Assembly: GCA_023410535.1 (NCBI GenBank)
Contig: JAEYPR010000016.1
Location: 1 to 64,000 of the forward strand
Direction of reading: 5' to 3'
DNA: 64,000 nucleotides
Source of the DNA: Bacillota bacterium
GTDB taxonomy: Bacteria > Bacillota > UBA4882 > UBA8346
Below, one piece after another: positions 44,063-51,969 of this stretch (within the stretch, counting starts at the first letter, position 1; each line of letters starts with the position of its first letter). Position numbers and translations under genes: made by a program. The notes beneath the pieces were generated by a model, which was given only the letters and a program-made list of their open reading frames with translations, did no database searches and was not told the DNA's origin.

Positions 44063-44976
44063 GTAAGCCGTACGTAAGCAACAATCACATCAATTACGGT
44101 TGGAACAATCGGCTGGAGCCGGTCTTGACGGTCGATCCCGGCGAAGCGGTTGCCATCGACTTGGTCGATGCCGCCGGAGGGCAGATTCAAGTCAATTCCA
44201 CCACGACCGATGTGGTCAACCTCGATTTTGGCAAGATCAATCCGGTAACCGGCCCGGTCTATGTCAGCGGAGCGGAGCCCAACGACACCCTGGTAGTGGA
44301 GATTCTCGGCTTCGAGAGTTGTAAATGGGGTTGGACCGCGATCATTCCCGGTTTCGGTTTACTGGCCGCTGAATTTCCGGAACCTTTTTTACAGATCTCC
44401 GCTTATGATGAGCAATGGGTTTATTACACGCCGGAAATCCGGTTGCCGTATCGTCCCTTTCCGGGGACGATCGGCGTCGCTCCCAATCTGCCTGGCGTTC
44501 AATCCGTGGTTTTCCCGCGTAATTGCGGCGGCAATATGGATATCCGCCATTTGACCCCCGGCAGTAAACTTTACTTGCCGGTTCAAGTGGCGGGCGCCCT
44601 CTTCTCCGCCGGCGACGGTCATGCCGCGCAAGGCGACGGGGAAGTGTGCGGAACGGCGATTGAAACCACGCTGACCTTACAAGCCAAGTTTGATCTGATC
44701 AAGGGCTCGCCGATCGCCTACCCCCAATTTGAGACGCTCGTCCCGGCGAGCGCTCCAATTCGCAGTTACGTAACGACCGGTATCTCGCCTGACCTGATGG
44801 TCGCCTCGCAAGACGCGATTCGGTATATGATCGATTATCTGGGCAGAGAGTATAAGCTCTCCCCCGAGTTAGCCTATACCGTCTGCAGTGTTGCCGTCGA
44901 CCTCCGCATCAGTGAGATTGTCGACGCGCCCAATTGGATCGTCACCGCGCATTTGGATAAGTCGATCTTTATTTAA
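44059..44976 (+). CDS. Acetamidase/formamidase family protein
   Basis: A 305-residue cytoplasmic protein of the FmdA/AmdA family, which hydrolyse formamide or acetamide to ammonia and the acid. Landmarks are DPGEAVAIDLVDAAGGQI, NPVTGPVYVSGAEPNDTLVVEIL, NCGGNMDIRHLTPGSKLYLPV and the signature ALFSAGDGHAAQGDGEVCGTAIE. It overlaps the binding-protein gene by 4 nt, so the imported substrate is probably an amide or is deamidated after uptake. It ends the operon, followed by a terminator. Confidence 0.9.
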   Translation: MSKPYVSNNHINYGWNNRLEPVLTVDPGEAVAIDLVDAAGGQIQVNSTTTDVVNLDFGKINPVTGPVYVSGAEPNDTLVVEILGFESCKWGWTAIIPGFGLLAAEFPEPFLQISAYDEQWVYYTPEIRLPYRPFPGTIGVAPNLPGVQSVVFPRNCGGNMDIRHLTPGSKLYLPVQVAGALFSAGDGHAAQGDGEVCGTAIETTLTLQAKFDLIKGSPIAYPQFETLVPASAPIRSYVTTGISPDLMVASQDAIRYMIDYLGREYKLSPELAYTVCSVAVDLRISEIVDAPNWIVTAHLDKSIFI

Positions 44977-45000
44977 AATCAATCAAACACTACCGCAACC

Positions 45001-45036
45001 AGCCGGACAGTCTCTTGTCCGGCTTTCATATTTTTT
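45001..45036 (+). terminator. Terminator of the permease-formamidase operon
   Basis: AGCCGGACA / TGTCCGGCT stem with TTTCATATTTTTT tail, 25 nt past the stop codon. Confidence 0.88.
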
Positions 45037-45122
45037 CCGGACGGTCCATTGCCAATCGCACCGCCGACGGCTGCTTACAAAACTTTAACATTCCTTTCAT
45101 GCCATTTCTGCCAGTCAATCTC

Positions 45123-45151
45123 TTTACAGCAAAAACATCCGATAGTAAAAT
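45123..45151 (+). promoter_or_regulatory. Promoter of the FMN-riboswitch transporter operon
   Basis: TTTACA (45123-45128), 17-nt spacer, TAAAAT (45146-45151), about 65 nt before the riboswitch. Confidence 0.65.
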
Positions 45152-45215
45152 AAAAGTACAAGCCTTGTTGAAGTAGTTTATAAAGAACCTTTTGCTTCGG
45201 TCAATTTCATCTGAA

Positions 45216-45352
45216 TACCTTTAGGGCAGGGTGCGGTCTGACAACCAATTCCCGACCGGTGGTAAGGAGCCAACGCTTCAAGTCCACGAGCTTTTGAGCT
45301 GATCTGGTGGAATTCCAGAACCGACGGTACAGTCCGGATGAGAGAAGGTTAT
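45216..45352 (+). promoter_or_regulatory. FMN riboswitch (RFN element)
   Basis: The conserved RFN blocks appear in order: AGGGCAGGGTG, ATTCCCGACCGGTGGTAA, GAGCCAACG and TCCACGAGC in the variable arm, GATCTGGTGGAATTCCAGA, ACCGACGGTACAGTCCGGAT and GAGAGAAGGTT closing P1. FMN binding should shut down expression through the terminator at 45367-45400. Confidence 0.95.
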
Positions 45353-45366
45353 TTGATTTATTCCTA

Positions 45367-45400
45367 CGCCCTGACTTTCGCTTCAGGGCGTTTTCATTTT
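45367..45400 (+). terminator. Riboswitch expression-platform terminator
   Basis: CGCCCTGA / TCAGGGCG perfect 8-bp stem followed by TTTTCATTTTATTTT, 15 nt after the FMN aptamer and 36 nt before the start codon. Confidence 0.85.
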
Positions 45401-45435
45401 ATTTTGACGTTCAACACTTTGATCACAGGTGAATC

Positions 45436-46215
45436 ATGAGTCAAACATTAATTGAAGCCAGTCACGTGACAATGACATACGAAGCCGGTGCCGCGCCGCA
45501 ATTATCCGGTGTGGATTTATCGCTGGGCGAAGGCGAATTTCTCTGCTTGGTCGGGCCGAGCGGTTGCGGCAAATCGACGTTACTCCGCTTAATCGCCGGA
45601 GTCTTACAACCTACCGAGGGAACCATCACTGTTTTTGGGCAACACCATATCCCGGGTTGGTCGAACTTAAGTTTTGTCCCTCAGGATGCGGCGTTGCTGC
45701 CATGGCGCAACGTACTCGACAATGTGAAATTACCCTTGGAACTTTATTCCGGGTTGAATCCCTGTCTGATCCGGCAAAAAGCCCAGGCCGCTTTGGCTCT
45801 GGTCAACCTGACCGGAGTTGATGCGAAATACCCCCATCAATTATCCGGCGGAATGCGGCAACGGGTGGCGCTCGCCCGGGCGTTGGTCAGCGAAGCCCGG
45901 GTCATCTTGCTGGATGAACCCTTTGCGGCGTTGGACGCTATTACCCGCAGCCAAATGCATTTGGAACTGTTGCGGATTCGAAACCAAACCGGCCTCTCGC
46001 TGATGCTGGTTACTCATAATATTTTCGAGGCGGTCTTTTTAGCCGACCGCGTTCTGGTGATGGGTGAAAAGCCCGGCCGGATCATGGGGACGATCCCGAT
46101 CACCCTCCCGAACGATCGATCCCTCAAACTGCTGGGAACACCGGAATTCAGTCGCTTGGTCGGAGCGGTTCAGACTTTATTGGAACAAGGGTGGAGTGAT
46201 TATTATGATCGATAA
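45436..46215 (+). CDS. ABC transporter ATP-binding protein, riboflavin/precursor importer
   Basis: A 259-residue NitT/TauT-type ATPase: Walker A VGPSGCGKSTLLR (about 40), Q loop VPQDAALLPW, signature LSGGMRQRVALARAL, Walker B VILLDEPFAALD, His switch MLVTHNIFEAVFLADRV. It is the first gene behind the FMN riboswitch and is followed by a permease and an NMT1-type binding protein, matching the RibXY-type flavin uptake systems described from comparative genomics. Confidence 0.9.
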   Translation: MSQTLIEASHVTMTYEAGAAPQLSGVDLSLGEGEFLCLVGPSGCGKSTLLRLIAGVLQPTEGTITVFGQHHIPGWSNLSFVPQDAALLPWRNVLDNVKLPLELYSGLNPCLIRQKAQAALALVNLTGVDAKYPHQLSGGMRQRVALARALVSEARVILLDEPFAALDAITRSQMHLELLRIRNQTGLSLMLVTHNIFEAVFLADRVLVMGEKPGRIMGTIPITLPNDRSLKLLGTPEFSRLVGAVQTLLEQGWSDYYDR

Positions 46216-46996
46216 GCCGCGCAAACAGCCGGCAGTCAATCCAATTTGGCTTGGCCGTTGTCTCCTTTCGATTGCCGGAGCGCTTTGCTTCATTGGGTTT
46301 TGGCACTGGTTATCCGGATTGTACGAGCCATACATTTTACCGTCACCACTCGAAGTATGGGACCGTTTCGCCGCGATGGGCCGCCAAAGCAGCTTGTTCC
46401 TCGACCACTGCGCCACCACGTTCGCGGAGGCGCTCGGCGGTTTCGGCTTAGCGGCGGTAATCGCTTTGCCGCTCAGTTACTGGTTGGCCCGCCATCCCTT
46501 TCTCAACCAGTTGGTGACGCCCTATATTGTCGGAATTCAAGCGATTCCCATTGTCGCCTTGGCGCCATTGCTAGTGATCTGGTTCGGTTTCGGGATCACT
46601 TCGAAGTTACTGATTTCCGCCCTGGTCGCCTTTTTCCCGGTTTTAACCAACTGCACCATTGGTTTGCGTGAAGTCGAGCCTGGTTTGCACGAGTTGTTGG
46701 CGATTATGGGCAGTAAGCGGCGACAAACCTTTTGGAAACTGGAACTTCCGGCCGCCTTGCCGTATATCTGCGGCGGTTTTAAACTGGGAATGACCTTGGC
46801 GGTAATCGGCGCGGTGGTGGGCGAGTTTGCCGGCGCCGGAAAAGGTCTTGGCTATCTGGTCAGTTTTGCCCGCGGCAGTTTTGACACTCCCCTAATCTTT
46901 GTTGCGTTAATCGCCTTAGCGCTAATGGGAATCAGTTGCTACGCCGCGCTGTCATTATTGGAGAAAATTCTGATGCCTTGGAAACGCGCCAAATAA
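46205..46996 (+). CDS. ribX: ABC transporter permease, riboflavin/precursor importer (RibX type)
   Basis: A 263-residue BPD-type permease with six helices: ILPSPLEVWDRFAAMG at the N-terminus, GIQAIPIVALAPLLVIWFGFG, and the EAA-like loop LHELLAIMGSKRRQTFWKLELPAALPYI. The ATG at 46205 overlaps the ATPase gene by 11 nt with GGGTGGAGTG as RBS, so translation is coupled. The symbol rests on the FMN riboswitch and gene order. Confidence 0.85.
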   Translation: MIDKPRKQPAVNPIWLGRCLLSIAGALCFIGFWHWLSGLYEPYILPSPLEVWDRFAAMGRQSSLFLDHCATTFAEALGGFGLAAVIALPLSYWLARHPFLNQLVTPYIVGIQAIPIVALAPLLVIWFGFGITSKLLISALVAFFPVLTNCTIGLREVEPGLHELLAIMGSKRRQTFWKLELPAALPYICGGFKLGMTLAVIGAVVGEFAGAGKGLGYLVSFARGSFDTPLIFVALIALALMGISCYAALSLLEKILMPWKRAK

Positions 46997-47042
46997 TCAG
47001 CCAATTTACGCTTCAGTCGGTTTATACCCATCGGAGGAAAAA

Positions 47043-48023
47043 ATGAAAAAGTTACTCGGTTTCATTTTGCTTGGCGCGGTCCTGTTCGCCAACACCCCGC
47101 TGCTGTTCGCCAAATCCGGCCCACAGACGGTGACGGTCGGCATGACCTATATTCCGAATGTCCAATTCGCGCCGTGGTACGTGGCGCAAGCCAAGGGCTT
47201 CTTCCGCGCCGAAGGGTTGGCTGTCAAGTTCGACTATCGGATGGATATCGACGCGTTACAGTTAGTGGCTGCCGGTCAACTGGACTTTGCTATCGCCGGC
47301 GGCGATCAGGTGATTACCGCCCGCGCCAATGGCATCCCGGTCGTCTATCTCTTAAGTCTTTACGCCAAATTCCCGCCGACCATTATCGCCAAAGCAAGTT
47401 CCGGGATCAAGGCGCCGGAGGATCTGAAAGGAAAGTCCATTGGGTTGCCGTTGTACGGTTCCAGTTTGCTTGCGACTAAAGCGATCCTGAAAAAAGCCGG
47501 ATTGGACGAATCCCAGGTCCGCTTGGTTGATATCGGCTATACCCAAATCCCCGCGTTGACCGCAGGGAAAGTCGATGCCGTGGTCGGTTTCGCCAACAAC
47601 GAACCGATCAAATTGCGCGCCACCGGTCTCAATATCACCCAGATCGACGCTTGGAATTACTTTTCCCTCGTCGGCCACGGGTTAATCTCCGGGGAAAAAC
47701 AACGGAAGCAATCCCCGGAACTATTGCGTAAAATGACCCGCGCCACCTTGCGCGGCATGCAATACGCTTTGGCGCATCCCACTGAAAGCTTCGTCATTTG
47801 CACCAAAGCCATTCCGGAACTCGGGCCCGCCCAACAAAAAATTGAAAAGCAGGTCCTACTGCAGTCGCTGAAATTATGGCAAAGCGATTACACCAAAAAA
47901 CACGGCCTCGGTCGCTCCGATCCCAAAGCGTGGGAAGAGTCGCAGCGGTTCATGTTGGAGGTGGGGCTAATTAAAAAGGCAACACCGGTAGGGCAGTTTT
48001 TACGGCAAGAGTTTATCCCGTGA
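47043..48023 (+). CDS. ribY: NMT1/THI5-like substrate-binding protein (RibY type)
   Basis: A 326-residue exported binding protein with a signal peptide (LLFAKS, cut near residue 22), then TVGMTYIPNVQFAPWYVAQAKGFFRAEGL, GGDQVITARANGIPVVYL and GKSIGLPLYGSSLLATKAIL. NMT1-like proteins bind thiamine-pyrimidine, nitrate, taurine or flavins. The FMN riboswitch upstream makes riboflavin or a close precursor the best guess. No lipobox is present. Confidence 0.85.
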   Translation: MKKLLGFILLGAVLFANTPLLFAKSGPQTVTVGMTYIPNVQFAPWYVAQAKGFFRAEGLAVKFDYRMDIDALQLVAAGQLDFAIAGGDQVITARANGIPVVYLLSLYAKFPPTIIAKASSGIKAPEDLKGKSIGLPLYGSSLLATKAILKKAGLDESQVRLVDIGYTQIPALTAGKVDAVVGFANNEPIKLRATGLNITQIDAWNYFSLVGHGLISGEKQRKQSPELLRKMTRATLRGMQYALAHPTESFVICTKAIPELGPAQQKIEKQVLLQSLKLWQSDYTKKHGLGRSDPKAWEESQRFMLEVGLIKKATPVGQFLRQEFIP

Positions 48024-48042
48024 ATCATCATGAATACGATCG

Positions 48043-48096
48043 AAAACGAAGCGGCTAGCCAAGATGATATGGCGAGCCGCTTCGTTTTGATTTTTC
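48043..48096. terminator. Bidirectional terminator between ribY and the arsR-type gene
   Basis: AAAACGAAGCGGCT / AGCCGCTTCGTTTT, extended by GCCA/TGGC, forms a long stem with T-rich flank on the plus side and A run on the other. Confidence 0.9.
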
Positions 48097-48117
48097 GCGC
48101 ACCAAACGCGGGAGGGA

Positions 48118-48504
48118 TTATCTTTCCTCCAGAAAATGCTCTTGAGCCTGACGGATCATATTGACGATGTGGTTGTCGTCCAGCGTGTAGTAGACCATCT
48201 TCCCCTCACGGTAATACTTTACCAACCGAAACGCCTTTAATAACCGCAGGTGATGGGAGATGGCCGGCAATGTCATCTCCAAAATCTCGGCCAAATCACA
48301 GACACAGAGCGTCCGGTGGGCTAATAAATAGAGGATTTTTGTCCGGGTCTCATCGCCCAGTACTTTAAAGATCTCGGAGAGGCCGGAAACCTCCAGCACT
48401 TTTTCCCGTAAACATTCGTCAACCTGACCCGATTGACAATGACCCTCGCATAAATCCTGAACCTTATTGGCCCGGATACATTCGTTTTTGGCGATGGGGA
48501 ACAC
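48118..48504 (-). CDS. ArsR/SmtB-family metal-responsive repressor (CadC-like)
   Basis: A 128-residue winged-helix repressor. The N-terminal extension carries cysteines (ECIRANKVQDLCEGHCQSG, then DEC) as in CadC, the core has LFKVL-type FKVLGDETRTKILYLL, the metal motif TLCVCDLA, recognition helix ALPAISHHLRLLK-like TLPAISHHLRLLK, and wing REGKMVYY. It probably senses Cd/Pb/Zn. No efflux pump is adjacent. It follows the HIT gene by a few nt. The start is uncertain: GTG at 48504 abuts GGAG; an AUC at 48495 lies 8 nt after GGAGG. Confidence 0.85.
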   Translation of the reverse strand: MFPIAKNECIRANKVQDLCEGHCQSGQVDECLREKVLEVSGLSEIFKVLGDETRTKILYLLAHRTLCVCDLAEILEMTLPAISHHLRLLKAFRLVKYYREGKMVYYTLDDNHIVNMIRQAQEHFLEER

Positions 48505-48514
48505 CTCCAAACGA

Positions 48515-48940
48515 TCAGAGATTTTGTTTCAGCGCGACAATCATCGCTTGATATTCAGCATCGCTGAGCAGTTGTTTGGGACTTGGCATCATCTCAAAAG
48601 TCGTGTTCCACGAGGGGCCGCCCTCGTATTTGGGAACAACGTGGCAATGCACATGCGGGCTGGTATCGCCGAACAGGCCGTAGTTCACTTTCGCAGGCGC
48701 GAACGCTTTTTCAATTGCTTTGGCAACTTTCGTTACATCATGGAAAAACGCGGCGACTTCCGTTTCACTCAATTCGGTCAAGTGTCTGACGTGGCGGTGA
48801 AAAGTCACCACGCAACGGCCGCGGTAGGTCTGCTCTTTAAAAAGATAGACGGTTGAAGCCTTCAATTGACAAACCTCAATCATCAGGTCATGTAGCCGTT
48901 GGTCCTTGGCGCAATAAAAACAGTTGGGATCGATACTCAT
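48515..48940 (-). CDS. HIT-family nucleotide hydrolase
   Basis: A 141-residue protein with the histidine triad HVHCHVVPKY (about 95-104) and an N-terminal FYCAKD. The first part, with YLFKEQTYRGRCVVTFHRH, fits the HINT/Fhit fold. Such proteins hydrolyse nucleoside phosphoramidates or dinucleoside polyphosphates. The ATG at 48940 has GGAGG upstream. It forms an operon with the CadC-like repressor, 10 nt or less apart. Confidence 0.88.
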   Translation of the reverse strand: MSIDPNCFYCAKDQRLHDLMIEVCQLKASTVYLFKEQTYRGRCVVTFHRHVRHLTELSETEVAAFFHDVTKVAKAIEKAFAPAKVNYGLFGDTSPHVHCHVVPKYEGGPSWNTTFEMMPSPKQLLSDAEYQAMIVALKQNL

Positions 48941-49043
48941 CAGCGGTTCCTCCAATTTAATCCTTGTTGTTGCTTTTATGCTACCCCTTTTCCGCCGGTT
49001 TGACAACCCCCATGTTCAAACAGAATTTGTCGAACATTTTAAC

Positions 49044-49072
49044 TTGCAATGGTAAAAAATGTAACTTACAAT
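49044..49072 (+). promoter_or_regulatory. Promoter of the 49110-50520 cassette
   Basis: TTGCAA (49044-49049), 17-nt spacer, TACAAT (49067-49072), 38 nt before the start codon. Confidence 0.65.
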
Positions 49073-49109
49073 GAAAGTGTCTTGACGAAAAAAACCTAGG
49101 AGGTCACAG

Positions 49110-49961
49110 ATGACCGGAGCCATCATCGGAACCTTCCTGTTTTTTTGCTGCATCGCGGCAGGTGATGCGGTATATCGCTTGCGCAAGGATCAATTACGCA
49201 AGTTCTTTAAAGACCTGGTCTGGCTAGGGATTATCGGAGGTTCGGTCGCCACTTCCTATAATTTTTTATTCCGGGTCGAGAAACTGGTCATCACCGACCA
49301 TTTAAATATTACCTTTTCGCCGACCATCGCCTTTCCGCTGGTGGTCTTCGTTAAAGTGCTGATTTGTTTCTGGGTCTACCATATGATCTTCTGCATTGCC
49401 AATTCGGAACTGATCAGCGAAACCGGCTTGAAAATTTTCGGCGTGGAGATGGTCAACAAAAAGATCACCAAAAAAACTCTGGATATCGATCAGACAACCG
49501 AAAGTTATGAAACGCTGGCTTGGCAGATTGATTACGCCGATACCCTGTTGACTTCATTTATTAACTATTACATCACCAACTTCGATTTTCAGGTCGGAAT
49601 GGCCGCCCGGAAACCGGAGGCCATCCGGGGCTTTTTACGAAATATTTTAAATTTCACCTATTTTCAATCATATGGCGAGGGAGAATGCGTTATTTATGTC
49701 ATCCCACTAACTGAAAATGGAATTTTACAACTGGACGACCCGCTCCGATCTATGGTAGAATTAAACGATACCGGAGACGACAACCGGATTGGGGTTTTTG
49801 CCAATGTCGGCATCGCCTATCACCGGTTTGAAGATGAGGAATTTGACACGGCGATTGTGATCAAAACGCCGGAAGACTATATTATCCCGCGCGCCGAGAT
49901 TAGCGCCGCCAGTATGTTTTTTATTTCAATGGTCAAAACTGTCGAATACATGAGACCTTAG
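49110..49961 (+). CDS. Uncharacterised membrane-anchored protein with a soluble sensor-like domain
   Basis: A 283-residue protein: a signal-anchor helix (1-22), two more hydrophobic segments (about 35-52 and 75-105), then a soluble domain of about 150 residues beginning with an ESYETLAWQIDYADTLL helix and ending in mixed alpha/beta sequence with VIYVIPLTENGILQLDD and FANVGIAYHRF. The soluble part has GAF-like spacing but no diagnostic motif. I do not recognise the family. Excellent RBS AGGAGG. The next gene begins 22 nt downstream. Confidence 0.7.
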   Translation: MTGAIIGTFLFFCCIAAGDAVYRLRKDQLRKFFKDLVWLGIIGGSVATSYNFLFRVEKLVITDHLNITFSPTIAFPLVVFVKVLICFWVYHMIFCIANSELISETGLKIFGVEMVNKKITKKTLDIDQTTESYETLAWQIDYADTLLTSFINYYITNFDFQVGMAARKPEAIRGFLRNILNFTYFQSYGEGECVIYVIPLTENGILQLDDPLRSMVELNDTGDDNRIGVFANVGIAYHRFEDEEFDTAIVIKTPEDYIIPRAEISAASMFFISMVKTVEYMRP

Positions 49962-49982
49962 TAAGGTTTGGGGGGATTGTCC

Positions 49983-50231
49983 ATGGCTGTTGCATCCAAA
50001 GAAGAGTTAGCCGCGGCTTTAAAAAATCGTTCCGATAAACGGGTGGTGGTTTTTGGTTCAAGCATCCCCGAAAATGCCATCGAAACCATGCGAATGCTCC
50101 GCAAAGCGCGGGAAGAGTACCACCGGCATCAACCCAAAGCCGGCGAACCGCCGGCCCAGAATGATCAATGTCCTCCCAATGGAACCTTTCGCAAACTGCG
50201 ATCGCAATATTTCGATCAGAAATTCGAGTAA
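49983..50231 (+). CDS. Small uncharacterised soluble protein
   Basis: An 82-residue hydrophilic protein: ASKEELAAALKNRSDKRVVVFGSSIPENAIETMRML, then a basic Pro/Gln-rich tail (HRHQPKAGEPPAQNDQ). One short beta-alpha unit followed by a disordered tail is likely. No family recognised. The ATG at 49983 is 7 nt after GGGGGG; a TTG at 49968 lacks an RBS. It is co-directional with the membrane protein before it and probably co-transcribed. Confidence 0.6.
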   Translation: MAVASKEELAAALKNRSDKRVVVFGSSIPENAIETMRMLRKAREEYHRHQPKAGEPPAQNDQCPPNGTFRKLRSQYFDQKFE

Positions 50232-50349
50232 CCGGGTTACGCCACTTACTCGGACTGACCGTAATTTTCGATATTTTTTCCGGACGTGGCTATAAATTTC
50301 TCCGTCCTCTCATAGACTAATAGCGTTGATTGAGACGGAGGTGCCTTGG

Positions 50350-50520
50350 TTGTCGGAAGAGAAACGAAACCTGATCAAACCGGGTTTGACCCTTTTCGGA
50401 GATAGCTACCCGAAACAATATTTAGCCAATCTCCGCTATTTCGTTCATACCCTTGAGTCCAAAGGATTGATTGAAAAGCCCAACCCGGTCAAACGCGTCC
50501 CGCGCTTGAACCCGGATTAA
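50350..50520 (+). CDS. Small uncharacterised protein
   Basis: A 56-residue protein read from TTG at 50350, which has GGAGGTG 6 nt upstream: SEEKRNLIKPGLTLFGDSYPKQYLANLRYFVHTLESKGLIEKPNP. It is helical and basic; the second half resembles a short winged-helix start but is too small to call. A clear terminator follows 11 nt after the stop codon, supporting a real transcript. Confidence 0.5.
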   Translation: MSEEKRNLIKPGLTLFGDSYPKQYLANLRYFVHTLESKGLIEKPNPVKRVPRLNPD

Positions 50521-50531
50521 GATTCTCCACT

Positions 50532-50555
50532 AAAAGCTGCGTAGGCAGCTTTTTT
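50532..50555 (+). terminator. Terminator of the 49110-50520 cassette
   Basis: AAAAGCTGC / GCAGCTTTTTT stem with loop GTAG. Confidence 0.9.
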
Positions 50556-50704
50556 ATTTGTTCCTCCGCAGTTTACGCGGTTTTGGCCGGCTTGAAGTCA
50601 AGATCGCTGATTCCCTTCAACGGCAGCAATGCTAAAAACGCTCCGGATTTAAAAAGCCGCTGCAAAATGAACCAACAAAGTTCTTTGTAGCGGCTTTATC
50701 TTCC

Positions 50705-51033
50705 GACTGATCCACAAATCCAGTTCGCCGAATGATTCAGCATCTTTGCCGGACGACCGCGCATCCTTGCTCAACGGCTGTGCATCCTTGCTCAACGGCT
50801 GTGCATCCTTGCCGGGCGACTGTGCATCCTTGCTCAACGACTGTGCATCCTTGCTCAACGACTGTGCATCCTTGCTCAACGACTGTGCATCCTCGCCCAA
50901 CGGCTGTGCATCCTTGCTCAACGACTGTGCATCCTTGCTCAACGACTGCGCATCCTTGCTCAACGGCTGTGCATCCTCGCTCAACGGCTGTGCATCCTCG
51001 CTCAACGGCTGTGCATCCTTGTCGGGCGACCGT
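50705..51033. repeat. 21-bp tandem repeat array (14 units) abutting the fabG-like gene
   Basis: GCATCC-type starts recur every 21 bp without slippage from 50740 to 51013. The commonest unit is GCATCCTTGCTCAACGACTG plus T. Two degenerate modules at 50705-50746 match the complements of modules A and B of the 13334-13564 array (TCCACAAATCCAG; GAATGATTCAGCA). The array ends 3 nt before the stop codon of the reductase gene, on the opposite reading direction. Frames on both strands are open through it. Confidence 0.95.
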
Positions 51034-51036
51034 GCA

Positions 51037-51786
51037 TTACATGACCATGCCGCCGTCGACATTGACCACCTGACCGGTGATGTATTTGGCTTTGTCCGAG
51101 GCCAAAAACAGGATGATATTGGCGACATCCTCCGGATTGCCAAAGACGCCGGTCGGGATCTGGGTCAGAAACTTCTGCATCACCTCATCGGAGAGAACAT
51201 GAGTCATATCGGTTTGAATAAAACCCGGCGCGATGGCATTAACGGTGATGCCCCGTTCCGCCAACTCCCGGGCGATGGTTTTAGTGAAACCGATCAAGCC
51301 GGCTTTGGAAGCCGCGTAATTGGCCTGGCCGATGTTGCCCGTTAACCCAACGACGCTGGAGATATTGATGATCCGTCCCGCGTTTTGTTTGAGCATCTGT
51401 TTGGAGACAAATTTGGTGCATAAAAAAGCGCCGGTCAGATTGACATTAAGCACCGACTCCCAATCCTCGTGTTTCATCATGAGGAAGCGGGCGTCGCGCG
51501 TGATTCCGGCGTTATTGATCAAAATATCGATCCGGGAAAAGTGTTTGACGATCGTTTTTACCACTTCTTTAGTGGAAGCTTCCGAACCGACATCGTGTTT
51601 TAACCCTAACGTTTCCACTCCGTAAGTTTCCGCGATCTCTCTGGCGGCCGCGACGGCGGTGGTCTCTTTGGTCCCCGTCACCACAATCTTCGCTTGCTCT
51701 TCGGCTAATTTTTCGGCGATCGCCCGCCCCAACCCCCGGGTTCCCCCGGTAATCAGCGCCACTTTATTTTGCAATCCTAAATCCAT
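51037..51786 (-). CDS. fabG: 3-oxoacyl-[acyl-carrier-protein] reductase-type SDR
   Basis: A 249-residue short-chain dehydrogenase: NADPH motif TGGTRGLGRAIA, NNAG in ILINNAGITRD, catalytic Ser in INISSVVGLTG and YAASKAG, and the FabG ending YITGQVVNVDGGMVM. It reduces 3-oxoacyl-ACP in fatty-acid synthesis or acts on a related substrate; it stands alone, not in a fab cluster, so an accessory role is possible. The ATG at 51786 has GAGGAG 11 nt upstream; a longer frame to 51846 is not supported. Its stop codon touches the repeat array. Confidence 0.88.
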   Translation of the reverse strand: MDLGLQNKVALITGGTRGLGRAIAEKLAEEQAKIVVTGTKETTAVAAAREIAETYGVETLGLKHDVGSEASTKEVVKTIVKHFSRIDILINNAGITRDARFLMMKHEDWESVLNVNLTGAFLCTKFVSKQMLKQNAGRIINISSVVGLTGNIGQANYAASKAGLIGFTKTIARELAERGITVNAIAPGFIQTDMTHVLSDEVMQKFLTQIPTGVFGNPEDVANIILFLASDKAKYITGQVVNVDGGMVM

Positions 51787-51969
51787 TCGCGCAAAAACTC
51801 CTCTATTGTCAGATTCATCGCAACAATGATTTTCAATACGCGCCACAGCTTGAGACGCCGCGACAATCCCTCTGATTATAAAAGGAATTTGAATTTAAAT
51901 CAACAAAGTGAATTTTTTAACAATTTTCGAATTAAGCAATCTCCTTCCGCCATAATTAAGTAACAACCG

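Noticed and set aside
45216..45352. A TPP riboswitch for the NMT1/THI5-like transporter
   Set aside because: The conserved blocks are those of the FMN aptamer; the TPP core CTGAGA is not present in the needed context.
50649..51345. Long open frames on both strands across the 21-bp array, giving Cys/Asn/Leu- or Lys/Asp/Gln-rich heptad peptides
   Set aside because: A repeat unit of 21 bp without a stop codon opens frames automatically. No convincing ribosome site or start, and the plus frame runs antisense into the reductase gene.
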